Source: Streptomyces nodosus (lineage in GTDB: Bacteria > Actinomycetota > Actinomycetes > Streptomycetales > Streptomycetaceae). From it: a stretch of DNA of 64,000 nucleotides. The stretch lies in the NCBI RefSeq assembly GCF_008704995.1, contig NZ_CP023747.1, forward strand, positions 2,568,501 through 2,632,500, read 5' to 3'. Within the stretch, counting starts at the first letter, position 1; each line of letters opens with the position of its first letter. Shown one piece after another: positions 53,097-61,824 of this stretch. A model generated the notes under the pieces. The model did no database searches. It worked only from the letters and a program-made list of their open reading frames with translations, and was not told where the DNA came from. A program made the translations under genes and the position numbers.

Positions 53097-54211
53097 CGCT
53101 GCACACTCCCCGTCGTCAGCGCGGCCGTGGCCGCGTCCAGTTCCGCCGCCAGCACCTCCACCAGCTGCCCCGCGGGCAGTTCGCGGGCCAGGCGGTGGCC
53201 CTGCCCGGCCCACAGCGCCATGCCCTGCGCGTCACCGGCCTTGGCGGCGGCCTTGCGCAGCGGCTGGGTGAGGTGGTTGATCTCGGGGTACGCGGCGGGC
53301 GCGTAGGGGCCGTGCTCCCGCATGAACCGGTTGACCAGGGCGCGGGCCGGGCGCCCGGTGAACGCCCGGGTCAGCTCCGTGCGGACGAACAGCGGATCGG
53401 TCAACGCCCGCTTGTGCAGGGCATGGGCGCCGGACTCGGGGGTCGCGAGGAACGCGGTGCCGAGCTGTGCCGCGCTCGCGCCCGCGGCCAGTACCGCGGC
53501 GATCTGGCTGCCGCGCATGACGCCCCCGGCGGCCACGATCGGGATGCTCACGCTCTCGCGCAGCTGGGCCACGAGCGAGAGCAGCCCGATGCCCGCCCCG
53601 TCGTTCTCCCGGACGTCCCGGTGGGTGCCCTGGTGGCCGCCCGCCTCGACGCCCTGTGCGATCACCGCGTCGGCGCCCGCCTCCTGGACGGCGAGGGCCT
53701 CCTCCGCGGTGGTCGCGGTGACCAGGGTGAAGGTGCCGGCGCGCCGCAGGGCGTCCAGGGCCTTGTGGCTGGGGACTCCGAAGTGGAAGGAGACCACCGG
53801 TACCGGGTCGTCGAGCAGGACGGCGAGCTTGGCGTCGTAGCCGTCGTCACGGCCGCTGTCGGGGTCGCCCAGCTCCGTCTGGTACCAGGCCGCCTCCCCG
53901 GCGAGCTGGTTGGCGTAGACCTCGACGGTGGCGGAAGGCGGGGCGGAGCCGGTCCCTCCGGGAGTGCCGGGGCCCGTGCCCGGGTGTTCCGGCTGCGGCA
54001 TGAAGACATTCACCCCGAAGGGTCCGCCGGTGAGCCCACGGAGCTGCTTGATCTCCTGGTACATGCCGTCGGCGGTCTTGTACCCGGCCGCGAGGAACCC
54101 CAGGCCGCCGGCCTCGGACACGGCGGCGGCGAGCTGGGGTACGGAGATCCCGCCCGCCATGGGGGCCTGCACGATCGGACGGCGAAGGAGATCGGTCAGC
54201 GCGGAGGACAT
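53093..54211 (-). CDS. nitronate monooxygenase (2-nitropropane dioxygenase family)
   Basis: FMN-dependent oxygenase family protein of 372 residues that oxidises alkyl nitronates. LLRRPIVQAPMAGGISVPQLAAAVSEAGGLGFLAAGYKT (FMN site), FGVNVFMPQPE, VVSFHFGVPSHKALDALRRAG, GADAVIAQGVEAGGHQGTH with the conserved EAGGH, IPIVAAGGVMRGSQIAAVLAAGASAAQLGTAFLATPESG, and the later RFMREHGPYAPAAYPEINHLTQPLR match the class I enzymes. A loop of about 20 Pro/Gly-rich residues lies at about 95-120. It overlaps rsmE by four bases. The gene has no ribosome binding site before its ATG; a leaderless start is possible. Confidence 0.9.
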   Translation of the reverse strand: MSSALTDLLRRPIVQAPMAGGISVPQLAAAVSEAGGLGFLAAGYKTADGMYQEIKQLRGLTGGPFGVNVFMPQPEHPGTGPGTPGGTGSAPPSATVEVYANQLAGEAAWYQTELGDPDSGRDDGYDAKLAVLLDDPVPVVSFHFGVPSHKALDALRRAGTFTLVTATTAEEALAVQEAGADAVIAQGVEAGGHQGTHRDVRENDGAGIGLLSLVAQLRESVSIPIVAAGGVMRGSQIAAVLAAGASAAQLGTAFLATPESGAHALHKRALTDPLFVRTELTRAFTGRPARALVNRFMREHGPYAPAAYPEINHLTQPLRKAAAKAGDAQGMALWAGQGHRLARELPAGQLVEVLAAELDAATAALTTGSVQR

Positions 54212-54328
54212 GACGGCATGTTGCCACGTCCCCCGGACAAGTCCGAATCCGGCCTTCCGGTGACATATGCCGGTGGGCAAGGCCACGGTCGGAGCGGGCC
54301 CGGGGCCGGGTGACCGGCGACCCCGGGT

Positions 54329-54350
54329 CCGGCCGGCCGAGGCCGGCCGG
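54329..54350. terminator. GC palindrome after dnaJ
   Basis: CCGGCCGGCC-GA-GGCCGGCCGG is a perfect palindrome downstream of the dnaJ stop codon. It folds as an 8-9 bp stem with a small loop, in the gap between dnaJ and the divergently placed end of nitronate monooxygenase. Confidence 0.55.
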
Positions 54351-54379
54351 CGCGGCCCACCGGGTGGTCCCGGGCCGGG

Positions 54380-55519
54380 TCAGCGGCCGTTGAAGGCGTC
54401 CTTCAGCCGGGAGAACAGGCCCTGCTGGCCCGGCTGGAACTGGCCCTGGGGCCGCTCCTCGCCGCGCAGCTTGGCCAGTTCGCGCAGCAGCCGCTCCTGC
54501 TCGGGGTCCATCTTCGTCGGGGTCTGCACCTCGACATGGACGATCAGATCGCCCCGGCCGCCGCCCCGCAGATGGGTGATGCCGCGGCCGTGCAGCGGGA
54601 TCGACTGCCCGGACTGGGTGCCGGGGCGGATGTCGACCTCCTCCAGACCGTCCAGCGTCTCCAGCGGGACCTTGGTGCCGAGGGCCGCCGCGGTCATCGG
54701 GATGGTGACCGTGCAGTGCAGATCGTCGCCGCGGCGCTGGAAGACGTGGTGCGGCAGCTCGTGGATCTCGACATACAGGTCACCGGCCGGGCCCCCGCCG
54801 GGGCCGACCTCGCCCTCGCCCGCGAGCTGGATGCGCGTGCCGTTGTCGACACCCGCCGGGATCTTCACGGTGAGCGTCCTGCGGGAGCGCACCCGCCCGT
54901 CGCCCGCGCACTCCGGGCACGGGTTGGGGACGATCGTGCCGAAGCCCTGGCACTGCGGGCACGGCCGGGAGGTCATGACCTGGCCCAGGAAGGACCGGGT
55001 GACCTGCGAGACCTCACCGCGTCCACGGCACATGTCGCAGGTCTGCGCGGTGGTGCCGGGCGCGGCACCCTCACCGTTGCAGGTGTTGCAGATGACGGCC
55101 GTGTCGACCTGGATGTCCTTCGTGGTGCCGAAGGCCGCCTCGTCGAGCTCGATCTCCAGCCGGATCATGGCGTCCTGGCCCCGGCGGGTGCGCGAGCGCG
55201 GTCCGCGCTGCGACGCCGTGCCGAAGAACGCGTCCATGATGTCGGAGAAGTTCCCGAAGCCGCCCGCGCCGAAGCCGCCCGCGCCGCCACCGCCGCCCGC
55301 CTGGGACAGGGGGTCGCCGCCGAGGTCGTAGACCTGCTTCTTCTGCGGGTCCGAGAGCACCTCGTAGGCGGCGTTGATCTCCTTGAACCGCTCCTGCGTC
55401 TTGGGATCGGGATTGACGTCCGGGTGCAGCTCGCGGGCGAGCCGACGGAACGCCTTCTTGATCTCGTCCTGCGACGCGTCGCGGCGTACGCCGAGTACGG
55501 CGTAGTAGTCCGTGGCCAC
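54380..55519 (-). CDS. dnaJ: co-chaperone DnaJ (second copy type)
   Basis: Hsp40 that delivers substrates to DnaK and stimulates its ATPase. 379 residues: J domain DYYAVLGVRRDASQDEIKKAFRRLARELHPDVNPDPKTQERFKEINAAYEVLSD with HPD, a Gly/Phe region (GGGGGAGGFGAGGFGNF), the zinc domain with four CxxCxGxG repeats (CNTCNGEG, CDMCRGRG, CPQCQGFG, CPECAGDG) and the C-terminal substrate domain. GTG 55519. It follows hrcA directly with no gap, so the stop codon of hrcA touches its start. It is under HrcA control with the CIRCE upstream of hrcA. Streptomyces typically has another dnaJ in the dnaK operon. Confidence 0.95.
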   Translation of the reverse strand: MATDYYAVLGVRRDASQDEIKKAFRRLARELHPDVNPDPKTQERFKEINAAYEVLSDPQKKQVYDLGGDPLSQAGGGGGAGGFGAGGFGNFSDIMDAFFGTASQRGPRSRTRRGQDAMIRLEIELDEAAFGTTKDIQVDTAVICNTCNGEGAAPGTTAQTCDMCRGRGEVSQVTRSFLGQVMTSRPCPQCQGFGTIVPNPCPECAGDGRVRSRRTLTVKIPAGVDNGTRIQLAGEGEVGPGGGPAGDLYVEIHELPHHVFQRRGDDLHCTVTIPMTAAALGTKVPLETLDGLEEVDIRPGTQSGQSIPLHGRGITHLRGGGRGDLIVHVEVQTPTKMDPEQERLLRELAKLRGEERPQGQFQPGQQGLFSRLKDAFNGR

Positions 55520-56539
55520 CTACGACTCCGCCAGGATCTGTCCGACGTACCGTGCCACCGCTCGTACCGCTCCCATCGTTCCCGGGTAATCCATGCGGGT
55601 CGGTCCGACCACGCCGAGTTTGGCTACTGCCTCGCCGCCCGAACCGTAGCCGACGGAGACCACGGACGTGGAGTTGAGTCCCTCGTGCGCGTTCTCATGG
55701 CCGATACGCACCCGCATGGCCGGATCCTTGGCCTCGCCCAGCAGCTTGAGGAGGACGACCTGTTCCTCCAGCGCTTCCAGGACGGGACGGATGGCGAGAG
55801 GGAAGTCATGCCCGAAGCGGGTGAGATTGGCGGTTCCGCCGATCACCAGCCGCTCCTCGGTCTCCTCCACGAGCGTCTCCAGGAGGGTGGCGAGCACCGT
55901 CGACACCATGCCGCGGTCCTCCGCCTCCTCGAAGGCCTCGGGCAGATCCTGCACAAGCTGCGGCACGTCCGAGAAGCGGCGTCCGGTGACCCGGCTGTTG
56001 AGCCGCGCCCGCAGGTCCGCGAGGGAGGTCTCCCCGAACGGCGCGGGACAGTCGATCATGCGCTGCTCGACCCGGCCGGTGTCCGTGATCACCACGAGCA
56101 TCACCCGCGCGGGCGCCATCGGCAGCAGCTCCACATGCCGCACCGTCGAGCGCGTCAGCGAGGGGTACTGCACCACGGCGACCTGCCGGGTGAGCTGCGC
56201 GAGCAGCCGTACCGTCCGCGTGACGACGTCGTCGAGGTCGACGGCGCCCCCCAGGAAGTTCTGGATCGCGCGGCGCTCGGGCGGGCTCATCGGCTTGACG
56301 GCGGCCAGCTTGTCGACGAAGAGGCGGTAGCCCTTGTCCGTGGGGATGCGTCCGGCGCTGGTGTGCGGCTGGGCGATATAGCCCTCCTCCTCCAGCGCGG
56401 CCATGTCGTTGCGGACGGTGGCCGGGGAGACACCGAGCTGGTGCCGCTCGGTGAGCGCCTTGGAGCCCACCGGCTCCTCGGTGCCGACATAGTCCTGGAC
56501 GATGGCGCGCAGCACTTCGAGCCTGCGTTCACTGAGCAT
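55520..56539 (-). CDS. hrcA: heat-inducible transcriptional repressor HrcA
   Basis: Heat-shock repressor that binds CIRCE and is kept active by GroE. 339 residues: an N-terminal winged helix ([72 protein letters not shown]), a GAF-like dimerisation core ([43 protein letters not shown]) and the C-terminal block [58 protein letters not shown] 56539 has GGAGGTG upstream at a good distance. A perfect CIRCE lies 40 bases upstream, so the gene is autoregulated with dnaJ. Confidence 0.96.
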   Translation of the reverse strand: MLSERRLEVLRAIVQDYVGTEEPVGSKALTERHQLGVSPATVRNDMAALEEEGYIAQPHTSAGRIPTDKGYRLFVDKLAAVKPMSPPERRAIQNFLGGAVDLDDVVTRTVRLLAQLTRQVAVVQYPSLTRSTVRHVELLPMAPARVMLVVITDTGRVEQRMIDCPAPFGETSLADLRARLNSRVTGRRFSDVPQLVQDLPEAFEEAEDRGMVSTVLATLLETLVEETEERLVIGGTANLTRFGHDFPLAIRPVLEALEEQVVLLKLLGEAKDPAMRVRIGHENAHEGLNSTSVVSVGYGSGGEAVAKLGVVGPTRMDYPGTMGAVRAVARYVGQILAES

Positions 56540-56578
56540 CGCGCGCACCTCCAGCAATTCGTCCCTTTGGCGCTCCCC

Positions 56579-56605
56579 CTGGCACTCTGTCTGTACGAGT
56601 GCCAG
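56579..56605 (-). promoter_or_regulatory. CIRCE element
   Basis: CTGGCACTC-N9-GAGTGCCAG, a perfect 9-bp inverted repeat with a nine-base spacer, exactly the CIRCE pattern. Located between the hrcA promoter and its start. Confidence 0.92.
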
Positions 56606-56745
56606 CATCCCGGGGTCAGTGTACGGCTGTCGGGTACGCCCCCGGCAAGGGCGGGCACCGCCGCCGTACCGAGGTGTACCGACCTGTCCCGGGGTGTCCC
56701 CGGCAGCGCGTCCTCCCGGCGGGGCGTTGTGGATAGCGTCGCGGT

Positions 56746-57489
56746 ATGACGGTGTTCTGGGAAGAGTCCGGCTGGGAGCGGCTGGGGCCGGGTGCGGGGC
56801 GCAGCCGGCTGCCGGTCTGGGACTGCACGGCGGGGCTGATCGTGGGCGAGCGCGGGGCGCTCATGGTGGACGCGGGGTCGAGCCGGGGCGAGGGCGCCCG
56901 GTTGCGCGCCGAGGCGCGCCGGCTGCTCGCGCCCGGGAGCGCGGGGCCCGGTGTGACGGATGTGACGCATCTCGCCCTCACCCACCCCCACTTCGACCAT
57001 GTCCTCGGGGCGACGGCGTTCACCGGCGCGGAGACCTTCGGAGCGGCCGGTGTGGACGCGGTGCTGGTGCACCGGCGCGAGGAGCTGGTCGCGGACGCGG
57101 TGCGGCACGGTCTTGACCCGCACGAGGCGGCGGAGGCCGGGGCCACGCTGCTCCCCGTGCACCACCAGGTGTCGGGCGAGCGGACCCTGGACCTCGGCGG
57201 GGTGCGGGTGGTGCTGGCGACCGTGGGCCCGGCCCACACCGCCCATGACCTGGTGGTTCTCGTTCCCGGTGAGCCGGCGGTGGTGTTCTGCGGGGATCTG
57301 GTGGAGGAGTCCGGCGAACCCCAGGCCGGCCCGGACGCCGTCCCCGCACAGTGGCCCGCCGCCCTGGACCGGCTGCTGGAGCTGGGCGGGGAGGACGCCC
57401 GGTATGTGCCGGGGCACGGTGCGGTGGTGGACGCGGCGTTCGTGCGGGCGCAGCGGGACACTCTGGCGGCGCGTTTCGGCGTGTCGTAG
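56746..57489 (+). CDS. MBL-fold metallohydrolase
   Basis: A 247-residue metallo-beta-lactamase-fold hydrolase, glyoxalase-II-like in layout. [31 protein letters not shown], then [17 protein letters not shown] (H-x-H-x-D-H variant T-H-P-H-F-D-H), the later [56 protein letters not shown] (GPAHT and GD metal ligands) and [19 protein letters not shown]. It is divergent from hrcA; the ATG is six bases past a TAGCGT box and has no ribosome binding site, so it may be leaderless. The substrate is unknown. Confidence 0.87.
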   Translation: MTVFWEESGWERLGPGAGRSRLPVWDCTAGLIVGERGALMVDAGSSRGEGARLRAEARRLLAPGSAGPGVTDVTHLALTHPHFDHVLGATAFTGAETFGAAGVDAVLVHRREELVADAVRHGLDPHEAAEAGATLLPVHHQVSGERTLDLGGVRVVLATVGPAHTAHDLVVLVPGEPAVVFCGDLVEESGEPQAGPDAVPAQWPAALDRLLELGGEDARYVPGHGAVVDAAFVRAQRDTLAARFGVS

Positions 57490-57523
57490 CCCCGGCCGGA
57501 GCCCTTCTCCTATCGTCATCCGA

Positions 57524-58324
57524 ATGCGCTCGTACTCTTCGGATCTGACCCCGCCGTGGAAGAAGCAGCAGCCCGTGCCCGAGGTCCCGGCGGACCCCGG
57601 TCTGGTGGTCGAGGAACCGGGCACCGGCTACTGCGGGGCGGTGATCCGCTGCGAGGCGGGCACGGTGACCCTGGAGGACCGCTTCGGCAAGCACCGGGTG
57701 TTCCCCCTCCAGCCGCGCGGGTTTCTGCTGGAGGGGCGGGTGGTGACGCTGGTACGGCCGTCGAGCGCGCCGGTGCGTCCGGCCCGTACGGCCTCCGGTT
57801 CGGTGGCGGTCCCCGGCGCCCGGGCCCGGGTGGCCCGGGCCGGACGGATCTATGTGGAGGGCCGCCACGACGCGGAACTGGTCGAGCGGGTGTGGGGCGA
57901 CGATCTGCGCATCGAGGGCGTGGTGGTGGAGTATCTGGAGGGCGTCGACGATCTGCCGTCGATCGTCTCGGCCTTCTCCCCCGGCCCGGACGCACGCCTC
58001 GGCGTCCTGGTGGACCATCTGGTCCCCGGCACCAAGGAGTGGCGGATCGCGCAGTCGGTGACCGGCGAACACTCCCTGGTGGTGGGCCATCCGTACATCG
58101 ACGTCTGGCAGGCGGTGAAGCCGTCGTCCCTGGGGATCGCCGCCTGGCCGCAGGTGCCGCACGGCCAGGACTGGAAGACGGGCGTCTGCCGCGCCCTGGG
58201 CTGGCCGGAGAACACCGGCGAGGCATGGCAGCGGATCCTGTCCCGGGTGCGGTCCTACAAGGATCTGGAGCCGGAGCTGCTGGGGTGCGTGGAACGCCTC
58301 ATCGACCATGTGACCGTGCCCTGA
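57524..58324 (+). CDS. DUF3097 family protein
   Basis: A 266-residue protein of the actinobacterial DUF3097 family; no function is known to me. The N-terminal half is beta-rich (VVEEPGTGYCGAVIRCEAGTVTLEDRFGKHRVFPLQPRGFLLEGRVVTLVRP) and the middle has GRIYVEGRHDAELVERVWGDDLRIEGVVVEYLEGVDDLPSIVSAF, a toprim-like E-G-x-x-D pattern, followed by DARLGVLVDHLVPGTKEWRIA and VVGHPYIDVWQAVKPSSLGI. The D-H-L-V and HPYxD motifs complete a toprim-like acidic cluster. It follows the MBL gene by 34 bases; TATCGT seven bases before the ATG suggests leaderless transcription. It is convergent with hemW. Confidence 0.85.
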   Translation: MRSYSSDLTPPWKKQQPVPEVPADPGLVVEEPGTGYCGAVIRCEAGTVTLEDRFGKHRVFPLQPRGFLLEGRVVTLVRPSSAPVRPARTASGSVAVPGARARVARAGRIYVEGRHDAELVERVWGDDLRIEGVVVEYLEGVDDLPSIVSAFSPGPDARLGVLVDHLVPGTKEWRIAQSVTGEHSLVVGHPYIDVWQAVKPSSLGIAAWPQVPHGQDWKTGVCRALGWPENTGEAWQRILSRVRSYKDLEPELLGCVERLIDHVTVP

Positions 58325-58349
58325 GTCGCTCCGGTTCTCGACCGGTCTT

Positions 58350-58377
58350 CCGCACCCGTCGGGGCCGACGGGTGCGG
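58350..58377. terminator. strong bidirectional hairpin between DUF3097 gene and hemW
   Basis: A 12-13 bp perfect stem (CCGCACCCGTCGG with CCGACGGGTGCGG) in the 63-base gap between convergent genes. Confidence 0.85.
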
Positions 58378-58387
58378 GGTCGCTCCG

Positions 58388-59620
58388 TCAGTCCACCACG
58401 TCCCGCACCACGGCGTCCGCCAGCAGCCGGCCGCGCAGGGTGAGCACGGCCCGCCCCTGCTCGTACGGCCTCTCCTCCAGAAGGCCGTCCGCCAGCGCCC
58501 GGTGCGCCGCCGCGAGGCCCGGCTCCCGGAGCAGCGTCAGCGGCACCCCCTCCCGCAGCCGCAGCTCCAGCAGGATGCGCTCCACCCGGCGGTCCTCGTC
58601 CGTCAGGACCTCCCGCCCGGCCCCGGGGGACCGCCCCGCGGCCAGCGCCGCCGCGTACGCCCCCGGGTGCTTCACGTTCCACCAGCGCACCCCGCCCAGA
58701 TGGCTGTGGGCTCCTGGGCCCGCGCCCCACCAGTCGGCGCCGCGCCAGTACAGCTCGTTGTGCAGACAGCGGGCCGCCTCGGAGAGGGCCCAGTTGGACA
58801 CCTCGTACCAGTGGTAGCCCGCCGCCCCGAGGATCTCGTCGGCGATCAGATAGCGGTCCGCGTGGACGTCGTCGTCCGTCATCGGTATCTCGCCGCGGCG
58901 GATCCGGCGCGCCAGACCGGTGCCCTCCTCGACGATCAGCGCATACGCCGAGACATGGTCGGGTCCTGCGCCCAGCGCCGCCTCCAGGGACGCCCGCCAG
59001 TCGTCGTCCGACTCCCCCGGGGTGCCGTAGATCAGGTCCAGGTTCACCTGCTCGAAGCCCGCCGCCCGGGCCTCGGCCACACAGGCCTCGGGGCGGCCCG
59101 GGGTGTGGGTGCGGTCGAGGATCTTCAGCACATGCGGGCGGGCGCTCTGCATACCGAAGGAGATCCGGTTGAAGCCGCCCTCCCGGAGCGTGGCCAGATA
59201 CCGCTCGTCCACCGACTCCGGATTCGCCTCCGTCGTCACCTCCGCGTCGTCCGCGAGACCGAACTCCTCGCGGATCGACCGCAGCATCCGCACCAGATCG
59301 TCCGCGGCCAGCAGCGTGGGGGTGCCGCCCCCGACGAAGACCGTACGGGCCTCGCGCGGGTCGTCGCCGAGCACCTTGCGGGCCAGGCGGACCTCGTCGA
59401 TCAGCGTCTCGGCGTAGTTGTCGCGGGAGGCCAGCACCCCGCCCGTGCCGCGCAGCTCCGTCGCCGTATAGGTGTTGAAGTCGCAGTAGCCGCAGCGCGT
59501 GGCGCAGTACGGCACATGGAGATAGAACCCGAGGGGGCGCTCGGCGGCCCCGGCCAGGGCGTGCGCGGGCAGCGCCCCGTCGTCGGGGACGGGCTCGCCG
59601 TCGGGAAGTGCGGAAGGCAT
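58388..59620 (-). CDS. hemW: radical SAM heme chaperone HemW
   Basis: Radical SAM protein related to coproporphyrinogen III dehydrogenase; family members act as heme-handling proteins, and many are not true HemN enzymes. 410 residues: FYLHVPYCATRCGYCDFNTYT with the C-x3-C-x2-C iron-sulfur motif, FVGGGTPTLL, TTEANPESVDERYLATLREGGFNRISFGMQSARPHVLKILDRTHT, VNLDLIYGTPGES, and ALSEAARCLHNELYWRGADWWGAGPGAHSHLGG with the conserved HNxxYW motif of HemW. ATG 59620 follows GACAAT by seven bases, suggesting a leaderless start; ATG 59629 is an alternative. It is near hrcA-dnaJ as in most actinobacteria. Confidence 0.93.
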   Translation of the reverse strand: MPSALPDGEPVPDDGALPAHALAGAAERPLGFYLHVPYCATRCGYCDFNTYTATELRGTGGVLASRDNYAETLIDEVRLARKVLGDDPREARTVFVGGGTPTLLAADDLVRMLRSIREEFGLADDAEVTTEANPESVDERYLATLREGGFNRISFGMQSARPHVLKILDRTHTPGRPEACVAEARAAGFEQVNLDLIYGTPGESDDDWRASLEAALGAGPDHVSAYALIVEEGTGLARRIRRGEIPMTDDDVHADRYLIADEILGAAGYHWYEVSNWALSEAARCLHNELYWRGADWWGAGPGAHSHLGGVRWWNVKHPGAYAAALAAGRSPGAGREVLTDEDRRVERILLELRLREGVPLTLLREPGLAAAHRALADGLLEERPYEQGRAVLTLRGRLLADAVVRDVVD

Positions 59621-59651
59621 GCCCTCCATTGTCCGGTACCGCCGGGAGTGC

Positions 59652-61715
59652 TCACTCGGCCCGCAGCACCAGCAGCGCCAGATCGTCCTCCGGAGGCTTC
59701 TCCCCGAACGCATGCACGAGTGTTCGGATCCGCTCCGCGGTCAGCTCCGCGCTCAGCCCGGCACAGCCGGCGAGCGCCGTCGCCAGCCCGTCCCCGTCGT
59801 CGAACTGGAGTGATCCGCTGCGCCGCTCGGTCACCCCGTCGGTGACGCACAGCAGGGTGTCCCCGGGGTGCAGCTCGAAGGTCTCGCAGGCATAGGTCAC
59901 GTCCTCGACGACCCCGAGCAGGGTCTGCGACCGCGCCATGGTCCGTACGTCGCCGGCCGGGCCCAGCAGCAGCGGCAGCGGATGCCCCGCGGCGGCCAGC
60001 GTGCAGCGCACCCCGCCGTCGAAGGGGACCAGCTCGCCGTAGAGCAGCGAGAGGAACCGGGCGTGCGGGCCGTCGTGGGCGAGCGGCACGGGGGCGCCCG
60101 CGGCGACCAGCGCCCGCGCCGCGGCGTCCGCGGACTCGGTGGCGTCGTCCAGCAGCAGCTGGTTGAGCCGGTCCAGGACGTCCGGGACCGCATAGCCCTC
60201 GCGGGCCAGCAGCCGCAGCCAGGGCCGGGCCAGCCCGATCACCACCGCCGCCTCGGGGCCCTTGCCCTGGACGTCGCCGAGCGCGAAGCACCACCGTCCC
60301 CGGCCGGCCGGGAAGATGTCGTAGAAGTCGCCGCTGGGGCCGCCCTTGTCACGCGGTTCGTACACGAGCGCGCTGCGCACCCCGGGGATCTCGGCGACCG
60401 CACCGGGCAGCAGCCCGCGCTGGAGCACCCGGCTGATGGTGGCCTGGCGTGCGTACTGCCGGGCCGCACCGATGGCCAGCGCCACCCGGCGGCTGAGGTC
60501 CTCGACGAGCCCGGTGACCTCGTCGGGGAAGCACGGCAGCCCGGCCCGCCCGATGACGAGCGTGCCCAGCGGCCGGCCGCCGGCGATCAGCCGGTAGGCG
60601 AGGGCCGCCCCGGTCGTGCCCCGCGGGCCCAGCGCCTCACCGGGCCAGGGCAGGGACACCGGCCGGGAGCGGACCGACTCGGGCAGCCGGGGCGGGTCCT
60701 TCTCCAGCGCCCGGCGCAGCTCCTCGGTGCGGCTCTCGCTGCCGTGCCAGACCCGGGCGAGCCGGGGCCCGCCGGCCACCGGCGTCTCGGGCCCCTGCCA
60801 GCCGGTCGCCTCGTCCTCCAGCCATACCGCGCACCAGTCGGCGAGCCGGGGCACCAGGAGCTGTCCGGTGAGCGCGGCGACCAGATCCTCGTCGAGCTGC
60901 CCGGCGAGCAGGTCGGAGGCCTCGGCGAGGAAGGAGAGAGCGCCCCGGCCCCGCCACTCCCGGTCGTACGCGGCGCGTGCGCCCTCGGTGAAGCCGGAGC
61001 ACTCGGGCCCGAGCAGCCCGGCCCCGCCCGGGCCGCGGTCCTGGGCGCCCTCGCCCGCGCGGTCGTCGAGCGTGTCCCCGTCGCGCCCGCCGTCCCGGGT
61101 GTCGTCGAGCCCGCCGTCGAGGGGAAGCAGCGCCCAGACGGTCTTGGCGCCGCTGCGGTAGGTGATCCCCCAGGCCGTGGCGAGCGTGGCGACCAGCCGG
61201 AGGCCACGCCCGTACTCGGGTATGTCGTAGGGCCGTTCGGCGCTGTCGCCCCGTACCGCGCGGGAGGGGTGATGGTCGGTCACCTCGACGACCAGTCCGG
61301 CCGGCCCGCCCTCGGCGTCCTGGAGGCGGCAGGCCACCTCGACATCCGTGCCGGCGTGCACGACGGCATTGGTGACCAGCTCGCTGACGACCACCAGGGC
61401 GTCGTCGGCCAGCCGCTCGGTGACCGTGTCGGGCTCCGCCGCCCGGGACCAGGCGTCCAGGGCCTCCCGGACGAGCCGCCGGGCGGCGCCGGCCGCGAGC
61501 GGACCCCCGGGCAGCGTCGTACGCACCGCCGCGCGCGGCTCCGCGCCCTCGTACGCGGGCGCGTCAGGGGCGCGGAAGACGGTCTCCCGTTGCGTCGGAA
61601 TGACCCCCATGGGCAGCTCCCCGAGCGGTTTCGGACTGATAGACCCCGGCGATGCGAACCAGGGTGACAGACCGGCGCCGCCCATCAGCACGGAGTTACC
61701 GAAGTGGGCCGTCAT
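59652..61715 (-). CDS. anti-sigma-type ATPase, GAF and SpoIIE phosphatase fusion protein
   Basis: A 687-residue three-domain protein of the Streptomyces partner-switching class. A kinase-like HATPase domain comes first (about 75-200; ADDALVVVSELVTNAVVHAG is the N box, then VVEVTDHHPSRAV and YGRGLRLVATLATAWGITY). A GAF domain follows (about 250-430). The C-terminal domain is a PP2C-type SpoIIE phosphatase, with GGPSGDFYDIFPAGRGRWCFALGDVQGKGPEAAVV, LLCVTDGVTERR and KPPEDDLALLVLRAE. Such proteins carry both an anti-sigma or anti-anti-sigma kinase and the phosphatase. Their partners are usually encoded elsewhere. ATG 61715 was taken, but ATG 61610 would remove a poorly conserved 35 residues. Confidence 0.88.
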   Translation of the reverse strand: MTAHFGNSVLMGGAGLSPWFASPGSISPKPLGELPMGVIPTQRETVFRAPDAPAYEGAEPRAAVRTTLPGGPLAAGAARRLVREALDAWSRAAEPDTVTERLADDALVVVSELVTNAVVHAGTDVEVACRLQDAEGGPAGLVVEVTDHHPSRAVRGDSAERPYDIPEYGRGLRLVATLATAWGITYRSGAKTVWALLPLDGGLDDTRDGGRDGDTLDDRAGEGAQDRGPGGAGLLGPECSGFTEGARAAYDREWRGRGALSFLAEASDLLAGQLDEDLVAALTGQLLVPRLADWCAVWLEDEATGWQGPETPVAGGPRLARVWHGSESRTEELRRALEKDPPRLPESVRSRPVSLPWPGEALGPRGTTGAALAYRLIAGGRPLGTLVIGRAGLPCFPDEVTGLVEDLSRRVALAIGAARQYARQATISRVLQRGLLPGAVAEIPGVRSALVYEPRDKGGPSGDFYDIFPAGRGRWCFALGDVQGKGPEAAVVIGLARPWLRLLAREGYAVPDVLDRLNQLLLDDATESADAAARALVAAGAPVPLAHDGPHARFLSLLYGELVPFDGGVRCTLAAAGHPLPLLLGPAGDVRTMARSQTLLGVVEDVTYACETFELHPGDTLLCVTDGVTERRSGSLQFDDGDGLATALAGCAGLSAELTAERIRTLVHAFGEKPPEDDLALLVLRAE

Positions 61716-61824
61716 GGGTGAGAAGAGTGCTACAGACGGGTGAGAACCAGGCTAAGGATGTGATCGAAGACGAGCAGATTCGGGCATCCGGCCTTTGTTC
61801 TCGCGGCTGCTCTCGCGGCAGCGC

